NCBI GenBank assembly: GCA_018697195.1
Contig: CM031878.1
Span: 65,355,401-65,419,400, forward strand
Source of the DNA: Certhia americana
Lineage: Eukaryota; Chordata; Aves; Passeriformes; Certhiidae
Reading direction: 5' to 3'
Length of the DNA stretch: 64,000 nucleotides
The first letter of the stretch is position 1; every line of letters begins with the position of its first letter. Positions 50,050 through 62,009 of the stretch are shown here, in pieces. The position numbers and the translations under genes were made by a program. Below the pieces are notes generated by a model, which saw only the letters and a program-made list of their open reading frames with translations, had not been told where the DNA came from and ran no database searches.

Positions 50050-50128
50050 AGCTCTGCGAAGCAGCATTGTGGTGGTCAGGGCTGGAACACTCTCCTTTGA
50101 GGAGAGGCTGGAGGGCTTCAGCCTAAAA
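50050..50128 (+). mobile_element. Possible short CR1 fragment, forward strand
   Basis: The blocks GGGCTGGAACACTCTCC, TTTGAGGAGAGGCTGGA and GGGCTTCAGCC follow the CR1 ORF2 order (GGGCTGGAGCACCTCTCC, TATGAAGACAGGCTGA, CTCTTCAGCCTGGA). The match is short and the upstream extent is uncertain. Confidence 0.5.
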
Positions 50129-51427
50129 TATATGAGTAGAAAAACCTCAGTTCTTGTATGTATTACAATATGACAGTTACACAAAATATTCAACATTGGG
50201 CCTAGCAATTTAAAAGAAATTGAGAAGATGTCTTTTTGTGCCTGCTTGAATGATCAGTGGAAAGAAATAAATTACTGAAGCCATTTAAAATTTTCCCCTT
50301 TTCTTTACAGTTTAATGTTGTATTTCTATAATGATTGTATGATATCAGACTCATTCTTTACTGTTTTACACATGCACCGAGATCCAGCTGTTCCTTCCAA
50401 ATTTGACTGTTTGTCAATTCACACTCAATTTAATTTCAGTTCTACAGTTAAATAAGAAATTACAGTTGAAAAAATATAAACAGGGAACAGAATTGTTTAT
50501 TGGATTTGGCAGGCTATCCTTTCTAAAATGTACCTTGTGATACTTTTTGAAAAAAATAAACCTGTTACAAAATCACTAAAGTAAAATAAATCCTTATGAA
50601 CACAGAGTGTTTGAAATTATGTTAAATTTTCCCCCCTCTCTTTCCCAGGCATACCTAGAGATGTAGTAACTAATTTATTTAAACACAGTTGAAATGGTGC
50701 AAGATAAGGTGCTTTTTTTTTTTTTTTTTATAATTTAAATTTTTGGCTAATCAGACTAATTCTATCCTCTGTTTCTTTAAAGTTTAGGTCAGGACCCCAT
50801 TATTTTATGAATCGTATGGCAAAAATTCAATTTTTTAAATAAAAACAGGAAGTAGAAAAAAACACGTCACAAAGATCACTTTAGGAGAGAAAAGGTAATG
50901 AGGCCACTAGCTACTAAAACTGAAATAAAAATTAACACCAATGTATTCTACAGAATTCCAGTAGATCTGTGGAGTTTTTTATTAAATGTATCTGTCTTCT
51001 AATTCCATAACCTATACCAGGAACAAAGTTTATGCACTCAAGACTGAGTGAAAATGTACAGCAACAAAACTAGTAACTATCAGAAAACTATTTACAGAAG
51101 TGCATTCCTAGTCAAAATTAAAATCCTACTACATATAACTCACTCTTCTTGAAGTTAGGGTTATTTATGACTTTTAAACCATACATAAGCCTCTGTATTT
51201 GATTAGCCATAGGCTTTATTTTGTAAAACTTCATAAGCTGTTAATGGCAATAACTGAATGATAAGTAGGAAAAATAATAAATTCCAAAAATGTCACATAA
51301 AAAAAAACATTTAAAGTAATTTTTTAAAACGACAAAAGAAATGCAAATTCTATCATCATTTGGTGATTATTTCAAAGGACATCTCTTCCACTTGTCTTTC
51401 AAACCTTTTCCAAAATGTTGCTTTCTC
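50129..51427. other. AT-rich unique sequence, no gene seen
   Basis: A T run is at 50713-50729. No gene or transposon recognised. Confidence 0.55.
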
Positions 51428-51552
51428 AAACCCATGTTCTTCAGCATCTTCAAAAACTACCTGGGCACAGGACTGGAAGGGATGCTCAGTGTTTCCAACA
51501 CTAAACTGGCAAGAGATGTTGACTCCCTCGAGGGAAGAGACAACATACAATT
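51428..51552 (+). mobile_element. CR1 LINE reverse-transcriptase fragment, forward strand
   Basis: The forward frame reads PMFFSIFKNYLGTGLEGM then LSVSNTKLARDVDSLEGRD. This follows CR1 ORF2 residue by residue in the region [39 protein letters not shown]. The catalytic FADD becomes VSN, so the copy is inactive. Neither the 5' nor the 3' part of the element is recognisable. It is an old, isolated fragment. Confidence 0.7.
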
Positions 51553-54500
51553 ATCAAATCATATCTACTTAAGTAGCTTGTGCAATGGCCTTTTTAAGCT
51601 GAAATATTGTCAGTAAAAATATTTGTCTCCCAAGGACATATTTAGCGCCTTCTTTTTAGGCATGCTGTTGTTAGAAACATCTGTAGTGCATGAGGATAGC
51701 TTTTCAATTGATATTCAAGTGAGCAAAAATATATTTTATCACATTATTTAAAATACTTAAATAACTAACAGCGAGTTGGTTTCATTCCTTTTTAAAGCAG
51801 AACAATGAATCCTTTCTTTCTTTTATGGAAGGTGGCCTAAAATCCATTAAACTCAAACAACAGTGACACTCAAGCATGTGGAGGCACATCAGCCCAGGAA
51901 AACAGGAATTCCAAGCTAAATAAAAGCAGGACCTATCTAGAAATATCTTTGAGGAAACCAGAGAGACACAGCTCTACAGCGGTTAATTAGTTACGTAGAC
52001 AGCTACACACTTTAGCTGAGTGTATTAATAGGAATTCCATCCCTCTTTGACCACCTAGATTATATATTGCCTGCAAAAATATCAAATAAAGTGAAATATC
52101 CCACACACAAAATTAATGTTCTGATCGAAAAACTGCTCTTCCAAAATGCTGTTTGATCTAAATCCTAATCTGAAATGGTTAGGCCCCTCACAAAATCCTC
52201 AACTGAAATAACACATTCTAAAGTTTTGTCTTCTTGATTCCTTAGAACACAATTTTTTATGCTAAAAATACAATAATACAATACTGAGCCACATGTTGGG
52301 TTTCATGTCTGTGTTAATTGTGTGGAAAGAAAAACCAGAAGAACCAATCAAAATCAGAGAAAACTTTTTAAAAGTCATCTATAGAGGAAGTTCAGGGTTC
52401 AGAGTAGAAATAGCAAGTAAACAACTGCTGGGAATAAATACCTATTCATGTTCTTTCATAGTGTGTCTGTGATGACAAAATGACATTGACATGAATATGC
52501 ATGTTGTTTTAACTATGCATTTACGGGCAAATACGCCTCTAGCAGCTAACTTCTGTGCCAGAGGAGATAAAGGCTCTTTTACCATTTATCTAACTAATAC
52601 TGAAGATCTTTCTATTTCTCCTCATCTAGTTCTAATGCTACAACCACATTCTCCAGTAAATTCTGTCTGAAATAATTGTGACAGTTTATGATCTTATTCT
52701 TCTCCTGGAGGGACTAATAAAATGAAAGAGTCAGCCATCATAGAGTTTGGGGAATAAAGGTGATGAATAGGCATTCCTAAACAGAGTGAAATCACTTGTG
52801 GTTTTTAACCTCTGTTTTATAACCCACAGGGAGAAATTGTTCTAGCTGAAATATTTGAAATCTTTGAAGCACAGCTAGTAGGGAAAAGAACTGATATACT
52901 TTGTAAGAAACTAAAATAACCATGGCATGTGCTGTGCAGCAGTTGTGTAGAAGAAAGACCTCTGAGAAAACTGGTAAATTAGAATAAGAGTTTTACAAGC
53001 TGGAGCATGTTCTGACCACCAAATACTATCAGGCATGGTCTTTAGGAGTCATAATTTTTTTCAGTTGAATTGTTGTAGACTATCATAAAAAAAAGAGAGT
53101 AAGCATAGAATTTTTCAAAATATATAATTTTATATTGAATTTTTCCAAATTAATATGTAATCAAGACAAGAATAATTTTTTCATTGAAAACTTTTTAAAA
53201 TTAAGCATCATAATAGATAAAATGTCACAATATATGAAATTCCCACTACTTTTAGTCTAGTATTTTCAAATTATTTCCATTAATGTCTCAAATTTGAATG
53301 AAAAAAGCCCACATTATTGTAATGCATGTTTTCTTCACAAGATTCAGAGAGGCATAGAGAGGGGAAAATACAAATTCTAATAAAAAACATAAACTAGAAG
53401 TTTGAAGTTTTAACAAGTTAGTAGAGAGATTAAAACAATATGCTAGACACTATATAAAGTCTAGGAAAAATTATGGCAAATTGACACAAATTAAGTAATT
53501 ATATATTAACTAATACAGAAAGTGATAGACTTCATGAAAAACACATTGAGATTTTGAAAGTAAAATATTATCTGTAATCATATATATCAAATTGAAGATT
53601 ATCTGAACTTCTTTTAAGAGGAGTAATTTTTTATTTTTTTTTGAGGACTTGATCTGTGAAACCATTAAAAATTTGTAGTAATGCCAAATGTAAGATGGTC
53701 TGCCTGCTGAGAGCTCATTTGTCTTCAAGAACATCAAGAAGTGTGAATAGCATGAAAGAGGAAAGGCTTTCAATTTTTTTTGTTTTTGTTTTTGTGCTTG
53801 GAAAACATGATGAATGTATCAGTTAAATACTGTTGAATAAAAGTGAATTCTGTTGAGAGAAATCTACTTGTGCTCTTTGTATGTACCAAGGTTATTGAAG
53901 GTGTATGTTATGGAGTTAGCCTCACGAACTTTATTCTGGAAAATGATCATAGACTCTCCAAAAAAGGTAGGGCTAAAATTGGGATATGCATAGAATAACA
54001 CTGAATAATAAAACCTCCCTCAAATGGGTAAAAATAAGTAATATGAAATATTATATTACAAATATATAATAGATATAAAAGACTTATAGAAGAAGTATCA
54101 GGAAAATGCATAATAGTTGTAAAATCCAGGAGTCTCGTGCTTCATTGTGGACAACTGCATGCAAAAAGAAACTTAAAAAAACCCTCAGACTCCACATATA
54201 CTGATATTTAAATGAAAGTTTCAGGGGTTTGCATAGCCTAGAAAAAGAAGGAGTCTGGCAGAGAATCTGCTGATAAGCAGCTTTCCTTTCCAAAGGCTTA
54301 CTATGCCATGGAGGATTTTGAATCATTAATACAGATATTTTGCTGTTTCAAAACCCAAGTAAGTTACTGAGCTGCTACGATCAGCTTGCTCTGAAATACA
54401 CTTCCTTCCAAGTAATAACACTACTCTACAAGGTTTTACTTCAACTAAAAGCCAGCATGAGTTTTCTGAATTAGGTTGAGTCAGGATCAAGATTATTACA

Positions 54501-55438
54501 ACGAGCAGTCATAGCCTACCAAAATTAGCAAAGCTTGGATCACTAATTGCGACTTTATAATCTGCTGTTTAAAGCTAAAAAGCAATGCCACAAATGACCC
54601 TTGGGTTTGGAAAAGATTTTTTTTTTCTAACAGCATGAACTGCTTATTTGCACTTATTTATTTAGAGAAAAAGCAAACAATAAAAATTTTAGATCTGGAA
54701 GTTCTAAATTTCTTTTGGGTCTATTGCACAAGGTACAAGTCTTACTGAAAATACGGTTAGAGTCATGCTTAAACATAATGTTATTAACAGTTTAACTTCA
54801 CATTTGTCAAGAATATAAATTTTGGCTCTACTGTTATACCTTTAAGTTTCACACGGTTGTTTAAATGGCAATTTATTGATTATAGAGCACTGAACATAAA
54901 TGACATCATTTAACATAGAATACAACTAGACAGGGTGAGTATATCAGAGCCAAAATGAAAAGCTAAAAGCTTTCATGTAAAACATCCTAGAACACAGGCA
55001 GCTTTACTCATATCATAACTAAATTTCCTGTGGGTAATAAAGAACCACCAATATGCGTGAGTCAGAAATAGCTAGAATGGTCAGTACATATTCCCAAAAC
55101 CAGTTCTGCTTGCTGTAAATCAAGGACCTGATAGCAACATAGCAACCCCCTGCAAAAGAATTCAGAATACAATCTTCAAAACAAATAATATCTTAGTGAG
55201 ATTACATACACAGGAAGAAAAGAATTTCCTAATTCATTTTGGAATAACCATAGGAATCACCCTAAAAAGTGATTAAAAAGTTTTCATGTGCAAATATATG
55301 GGGAAATAAAAGGCCTAGAGGTTAAAGAGATACTCTAAGGCTCTTTGTAGCAGTGTGCGGGTGGTGGTGAGGTGCTGCTACCTTCCTGAAAGCATCTCTG
55401 TGAAGAGGTGATTGGGCAGGCAGTCAGCTAGCTCACAG

Positions 55439-55439
<1 letters not shown>
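51553..55439. other. AT-rich unique sequence, no gene seen
   Basis: No gene or transposon recognised; the 80-87-codon reverse frames (53510-53773, 54084-54326) have no family features. Confidence 0.5.

Positions 55440-55486
<47 letters not shown>
55440..55486. repeat. (CA)n dinucleotide array, about 23 units
   Basis: 47 bases of perfect CA. It abuts the U5 side of the reverse-strand LTR. The CVCVCV repeat in the reverse frame is this array. Confidence 0.98.
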
Positions 55487-55488
<2 letters not shown>

Positions 55489-55489
55489 C

Positions 55490-55870
55490 CAATGCCAGAA
55501 CAGAGCTGATGAGTGAAAAGACAAGAAGGGTCTCCTACATGGAGTTCTGTTGAGGTTTATCGCAGCCTCACACCAAAGGGGTGCAGGGATAGAAGACAAG
55601 CTGGGGCAGAGGGCACAGGGTTAAATAGGGGACAAAAGGGGCAGACCTGAGGGTCAAGCACCAATGGGAACAGGTAAAAGTGGTACAGAGGGGAAACTAA
55701 CTGGGAGAACCAATGGGATAACAGGGGCGGAGCAAGGCAGCTAAATGGGGCCAATCAGGATCAGGAGAAGGGAGAACGATCCAGGGGATAAACCATACCG
55801 GGAAAACAGGGGCGGTCTGGGCCAATGGGCCAATGGGGAGAACAGAACTGGGGTACATTAATATACAATT
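55490..55870 (-). mobile_element. Retroviral LTR with a CCAAT-rich U3, reverse strand
   Basis: On the reverse strand the U3 contains five CCAAT-type boxes (complement words at 55661, 55710, 55751, 55822 and 55830) and two GC boxes (GGGGCGG complements at 55724-55730 and 55809-55815). A TATA-like CTATTTAA (55621-55628) follows, then a GATAAA poly(A)-type signal (55556-55561) about 65 bases later and a U5-like stretch to about 55490. The order and spacing are those of a retroviral LTR. The exact ends and target duplication are not resolved. No internal retroviral sequence adjoins. Confidence 0.68.
55620..55840 (-). promoter_or_regulatory. LTR promoter: CCAAT boxes, GC boxes, TATA-like box
   Basis: A module of AACAGGGGCGG followed by GGCCAAT occurs twice (55720-55756 and 55805-55836, forward-strand reading), indicating an enhancer-type duplication. 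The orientation would fire toward lower coordinates, through the (CA)n array. Confidence 0.5.
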
Positions 55871-58800
55871 GCAAAGGATTTCAGGGAGAAGCCTTTTGTC
55901 ACCCTGAGCTCAGTGTTATTTTCACAAGTCAGCTTCTCGACTACCAAGGAATGGAGACTATTGCTCCTCTGGCAGGCTCCTGGGCCTTCACAGCTCTTCG
56001 CTTCAGTGAAACAGACTCAGGTCATGGCTTGAATTCCTAGAGAAAATTACACAGACAAAATCCAATTTTTCGTTAGGAAGTTTCAGAATTCATACTTTAA
56101 ATACAAGAGAAAACTTTAAAAAAATGCAATCTTACATGAGCTTTGTCTTAGCAGAACAATCATTGGAATCAGTTTATTAAAAACCCATATGAATGTCAGC
56201 ATCAAATTTCCGCTCTGAATGCTCACATGTTTATGCAACCTGACAACTACCTGTGCTACCTTCTGCAGAATATTTTATTTTCCAGATCATTGTTTCTTAA
56301 TTTTTCTATATGGTAGCAATTATAGGTACATCCAGGCTATGCATTAAACTTGACGCCAGGGTTTGTTTTCTATGTTTTTGACATGTAACTCCCAAGTTTA
56401 TTTCTGCATGTTAGAAGGTAAAAATAGTGAGGAAAAAAAAGAAAAGTCGAAAGGGACAAGTCAATGTGGTTGCCTGGTGTTATAAACTGTTCCTATAACA
56501 CTGAGATATTTGTTCCATGTATTTCAAAAACTTTACCTAGAAAACAATACTTCTGCATATGAGAAATGCTGGTCTATCAAATCCTGTGCAACTTCACTGT
56601 CCAACTTCTGGCAGGAGGAATCAGCAGATTTTTTCTTTGTCCACGAGTATTCTACATTAGATCTAAAGTATTAAAACTTGGGTTGTTTTGGTTTGGGGTT
56701 CTTTTTTTCCCTTGGCCCATTTACTTAATTTTGTTATTTTGTGTTGTCCATCTTTTTCTTTCCCTGGCATTTCTTTTGTTACTTCTGATATACTTAGAGT
56801 TTGGCATATGCTTTAACAATGTCTGCCATTATTTGTCAACCCTTGTGAGGTAAAATTCCCGACAATTTTCCTTTCTCTCTATATATACATATCTTTGCAT
56901 TATGTTTTGCAAGATCAAGAAGTAAATCAAAACTACATTCCAGGTTTGTAAGCAATGTAAAACAGAAAATCAGTGGCATACAAAGTGAAATAGTGTATAA
57001 TACCTCTTCGTTCTCTAAAATGTTGTAGAAATATTCGCTGACAAACAGCTTCTGTATTCAGTATTAACTGCAACACTTTTTGTGTTAATTAAAAACAAAT
57101 AGTATCCTTTTATACACAAATGAGTACAAAATTTTAAAATATTACATCACTGCTAAAAATTGCACAATTGCAGTAGTCTCCCTTTTTCTTGCTATTTTTC
57201 AGCTGTTTGGAGTAGGTTCATGGCAAAGATTGAATAAGACTAAGAGCTCTGGGTGTGCTATGACTGTAAGTACCTGCATTTTAAGCCAGCTCGCTCCTAA
57301 CAGTCCCATTCATATTCAGATTGGGGATGTATGAAATAATTTTTTAAGGAATTCCTAAGAGACTTTGGATAGCAAATCTCATTTTCAAGTGTTGCTTTGT
57401 ACATATAAACTCCTGCCTGAATGAAAATTTTCTTCTACTCACTGGTGTTAAATAAACACAAACAAATAATTTGATTGGATCACATCCATTTCTTTAACTC
57501 AAATCAGACTTTCATGGTCTACTTAGTGACACCACCCACTAAGACCAAACAAAAACTGAAATTTTGCCTGATGTAATTTTTCTGTAGATATCCCACAAAT
57601 ATAGTAGAAAAGAGATTTGGAAACTACTAAGTTTGAATATTCAAGAGGTTCCATTAAAATCTTTCTGTTGTCAATAATATTATTTGCTGGAGAGAGCTGT
57701 AAATACATTTCTCTGGGGAGAAAGGAGGTGCAAAAAATGTTTCAGGTTTTAAGGCGAAAGTCAGAAAACAAAATAAATTGGAGGTATTTAAAAATCAACC
57801 ACATTGTTTAGGTTGGCTAAAATTAGCCTTAGGAAATCACACCATTTTTTTTATTTTGTTGCCACTGCAGGTCTTACTGAAATATTTTTTATGAAACCTG
57901 AGGCAAAAAAGTTTAATTGTGTAAGAAACCTATTTCATTTTGCTGAGAGTAAAGCATGTCACCTCAGGTACTATAATTTTCTAATAAATTATGATTAAAG
58001 CAAATTCTTTATTGGACACATGACAGACATAGAAATTTATTTACATGAATGGTTATTTAATGCCATAAACTTTATCCTCAAGAACATCTCCTATTCCTTT
58101 TTTGAGCACACTTCTTTTGAAGAAGTCAAATACGAGTTTTCCAAGCAATGTGGAGTTCTTCTTAATATCTATTCTGACACACATTCTCATTTTCTAAATC
58201 AAAACATGAAAACCAGACTGGTGAACTACGTGTGAATACATTCAGACTGACCCAAGTCAAAGTAGAATAAAATTGGTATTAAAATTGGGGAAAAAAATAT
58301 CACATGAGCAAGTACTTCTGAAGCTCTCCTCCAAAGACTATAAGTGGAATTTTTTCTTCAACTGAAAATAAATAAATCAGCAAAAGATAAAAGTTGTTCT
58401 AAACCATTATTTCAGTAGTGCTCTGAGTGGCTTTCACAGAATGTTTGGTGAGCAATGAGCTAAGTCTTAAAGATTCAGCTTGTCCTATTTAAAGGTACTA
58501 AATTATTGCATTATGTAAATATTTTGTATGTAAACGTATGTAAATATTTTGGAGGAGTCACATGGGTGAGACAAAAATATTTTTGTTTAGTTTTTTTAAA
58601 TTCTTTTTCCCATATGGAACAACCAATGGTAGTAAATATTCCTGAAATACATCTTCTAGCAACTGTCATTTCACTGAAGCACAACAAAACATGCTCCTGA
58701 CACCACTGTTGTAGCATTGCACCTGATGTGATCTTTGTCTATATTCTTGTCATGTACTGTTTGTGATGTAAGAAGGAAAAGTGTCAGAAGTTGGTCTCTT

Positions 58801-60315
58801 GAATTATGTAATTCATTAATTCAGATTAATCTATTTTTCATATACGATATTTTGAACCAGCCAGAAAAATTGGTTCATTTAGAATCTGTGATCATAGTAC
58901 TCCCTCAAAGCTTTTCTCCTTGATATCCCAGAAGTGTTTACAAAGAAAAAAATAACCTGCTGGAGATTTTGACGCATAAGATGCAAGTGTTTTTTTGACC
59001 TTCAGGGAGCCAAGGTTTTTATGCCAAACAGAACTTCAGCCACTTTTGTCTTCCTGGAGTATTCCTGATCCAAATTTTCCTGCCACCTTATCTGATTGGT
59101 TGCATGTGAAACTAACCTTTGAAAACGATGAAAAAATGACAATTACTTGTTAGACAAAAGGTCTCAGAACATTAAACCATGAGATCCCAAAGAATGAAAA
59201 TCAGATGTGTAGCAGTGTTAGGTTATTGGAATTCCACAAATCTCTGAGTTAGGGACATTTTTCCCAGTAAAAAATCATTTTAAAAAGATGTGAGAAATGT
59301 ACCTGGGTCATCTTTGGTGAAGAATTATTAAAAACTAAATTATTCATGCCACATTTTGAATAACATTTTTTTCTCTCTTAGTCCCTCACTATGCCTCTGA
59401 CAAACCAAATGTCAGAAGTGCCTAGAAAACAACTTCAGTCATTCTAATATGTTTAAGGTCCATATAACTCAGAATGATGTAAGGCTACAACTAAACACAA
59501 CACAAACCAATGTTTCAAATCAGCAAAAGATTTCATAGCCATACAATAAACTTTAGCTTTAATCGGGAATATTATTCTCCAAGTATAATTCTACCAATAA
59601 TATGCTATCTAAATAATGGACTTTAGAAGATTTTTTTCAAAGCATCTTTTGATTTAAATACTTGAAACATGCTTGGGGTATGTATTTGAAGGGTCACTTG
59701 CAATGTTTTGCAGCTTTCCAGTGCCAGGTTTGGCCAGCAACCACTAGAAGGCTTTCATTAATTATCAGAACACTAGTGTTGTGGTTTCTCAAGCTGCTTC
59801 TCTTCCCTTTATCTGCGTATTTCTTTTTTTGACTGCAGATGAGAAAGAAAGTGATAATGGTATCACAACTATTCTATCTTGAAACAGCACAAGGACACTT
59901 ATTTACAGAATTGGTGTTTTGTTTTGGCCATCTAGTTACAAAACTCTAACCATATGAGACCTTTGCCATTTGAATGCCTTCATAAATAGTAACACAGGGT
60001 ATAGTATTTATCATCTTTTCAGCTTCATGCACTTGATTCTTCCATAAGAACTGATCTAAATGTTGTCTTTGCATCACACTTATGTTAGGAGAATTTTGGA
60101 TTTACTGTTTCTTAACATTACTTAAATAATGCATTAAAATTATAATTTTTTTTTCTAAGAATTTGATGAGTGACCTGAAAATAATTTGCCTAACATAACC
60201 TTTGAAGGTGCAGTACTCATTTATGCATACAATGTACAGTAATTTCCCTCATGAACTTTTGTTTATACACTAGGCATCCAACATGTCTGATTAACAGACA
60301 GCAAGTATAGCTGCA
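55871..60315. other. AT-rich unique sequence, no gene seen
   Basis: No gene or transposon recognised. The hydrophobic 95-codon forward frame (56566-56853) is T-rich sequence read as Phe/Leu codons. The other frames are below 75 codons. Confidence 0.5.
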
Positions 60316-60524
60316 TATTATATTATATTATATTATATTATATTATATTATATTATATTATATTATATTATATTATATTATATTATATTATATTATATTA
60401 TATTATATTATATTATATTATATTATATTATATTATATTATATTATATTATATTATATTGTATTATATTATATTATATTATATTATATTATATTATATTA
60501 TATTATATTATTATATTATATTAT
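60316..60524. repeat. (TATTA)n pentanucleotide array, about 42 units
   Basis: 209 bases of TATTA with one A-to-G change (60460) and one phase slip (two bases lost after 60510). It is the longest simple array in the window and wholly A/T apart from the one G. Confidence 0.99.
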
Positions 60525-61178
60525 CGTGAGCTGTCACAGAAGCTGCATAAAGAATAACCACAGTGACCAAGAAATTGAAAATCCGGATTCTGCGTAAAGA
60601 CAGAGATATCTAAGAGGTCTGGTTATCTCTCTCCAGGAAGTTCAAGATGGGTTTTATGCATAGAGAAATTGCAATATGGAACAAGTTGCAAGTGAAGCTG
60701 AAGGGCATAAGAGCCTTTGAGAAGCAAATCCCACAATGTATTTTTTAGGTAAGGGAAGAATAATCACACTGATTAGAAAACATCTCACAACAGACACTTC
60801 CTTCACTACTTCCAGTGATTCTTATCATCCACACATTAGCTAAGAGAAATGAGGTATTATAGCTTTCCTTTTAGTTCACAGCTTCTTACAAGTTTCCTTG
60901 CACAAATTAAGTAGAAGAGATTTGTAACTTCACATCCATCTACTTAAATTTCTGTTATAATTTCTATCTGTTTATATTTATGCAAATCCAGCTGAAGATA
61001 TCTTCAACTGTTCAATTTAGCAGTGTTCAATAGGGTCAAAGAGTGCCATGTTTCTTATGTGTTGCAGTTCAAGAGAAATGCAGTGTTGCATGTGTAAAAC
61101 AAGAGCAGGGACATTTCAATTCATCTTCCAGTACTTCTCCTTCTTGTGTTGCCTAGGACTTCTAAAGTTTTGGGGTGA
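60525..61178. other. Unique sequence, no gene seen
   Basis: Sequence between the TATTA array and the solo LTR. No gene or repeat recognised. Confidence 0.55.
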
Positions 61179-61183
61179 ATATG
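61179..61183. repeat. Target-site duplication, left copy (ATATG)
   Basis: ATATG directly before the LTR's TG; repeated directly after its CA at 61918-61922. Confidence 0.85.
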
Positions 61184-61917
61184 TGTTGGGGGTTGGGTTG
61201 ATCTCTTATAGAATTTTTTCCCAGAAGTTGCTAGGAAGCTAATGGCTGGGTGCTTTTCGGTACTTATAGGTGCTTAGGGCCAAACAAAGGAAGCAGCTAC
61301 CCAGAGACATTGATTTCACTTTGCTCGGGGCAGTTTTTCTGCTCTGGGGGAACGGCCAGTGCTGCTCGTCTCGCGAGGCAGAGAGCTCTCACCATCCCTT
61401 CACCTGGGACTCCGTCGGACCACTGTCTCTTCGTGTGTCCCCCGGGATTTTGGGAACCCATTTCCTCCCTGCCCTGCACCCACGGTTTCTTCAGTTCTGC
61501 TTGAGGTCTCCCCACGCTGTGTCTCTGCAGCCCCTGACGGCCAGGACACTTTTCCAACAGCTCCAGCCACTGTGAACCCTCGGAATCATCTCACCCTCCT
61601 AGAGCTGCTGCTAGCTCTATTGGCTTGTGACGGTACTGAGGGGATGGGGGGTTACCAGAGGAAAAACTGTGACTGATTTGTTGTTTTGTTTTGTTGTTTT
61701 TTTTTCCTTTTTTTTTCTTCTCTAGTTCTGTTTGTTGTCAATATTGTAATTATTGTTAATTTACCTTGTTAGACTAACTAGTAAAGAACTGTTATTCCCA
61801 CCCTCCTTATCGTTGTCTGAGACCTCCCCTTCAATTTTGGAATTATAACAAACCCCAAGGGAAGTTTCCTTTTCTTTTGGTTCCTAGCAGACACCCCTGT
61901 CTTTCCAAACCAAGACA
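61184..61917 (+). mobile_element. Solo LTR (ERVL-like songbird style), 734 bases, forward strand
   Basis: Starts TGTTGGGGGTT and ends CCAAACCAAGACA, bounded by the 5-base direct repeat ATATG. The middle is GC-rich; then comes a T-rich stretch (61679-61725). An AGTAAA, a variant poly(A) signal, follows at 61780-61785 in the context AGAACTGTTATTCCCA, then a U5-like segment with TTTGGAATTATAACA and the terminal CCTGTCTTTCC. A 5-base duplication is typical of the ERVL-like class, while 4 and 6 bases mark the other main classes. No internal viral sequence is present. The 84-105-codon frames at 61250-61676 are composition shadows. Confidence 0.88.
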
Positions 61918-61922
61918 ATATG
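61918..61922. repeat. Target-site duplication, right copy (ATATG)
   Basis: Pairs with 61179-61183. Confidence 0.85.
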
Positions 61923-62009
61923 AAATAATATTTATTAAAAACATGATCTCCATACAGGAATGTCTAGCAATTTGTGACAATTACATAGCAGAATTGTAGA
62001 TGAACTTAT

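Noticed and set aside
49753..50208. 151-codon reverse frame that looks protein-like in composition
   Set aside because: I recognise no domain, and part of it is antisense to a probable CR1 fragment (50050-50128). The end at 49753 shows no gene context. A homology search would settle it.
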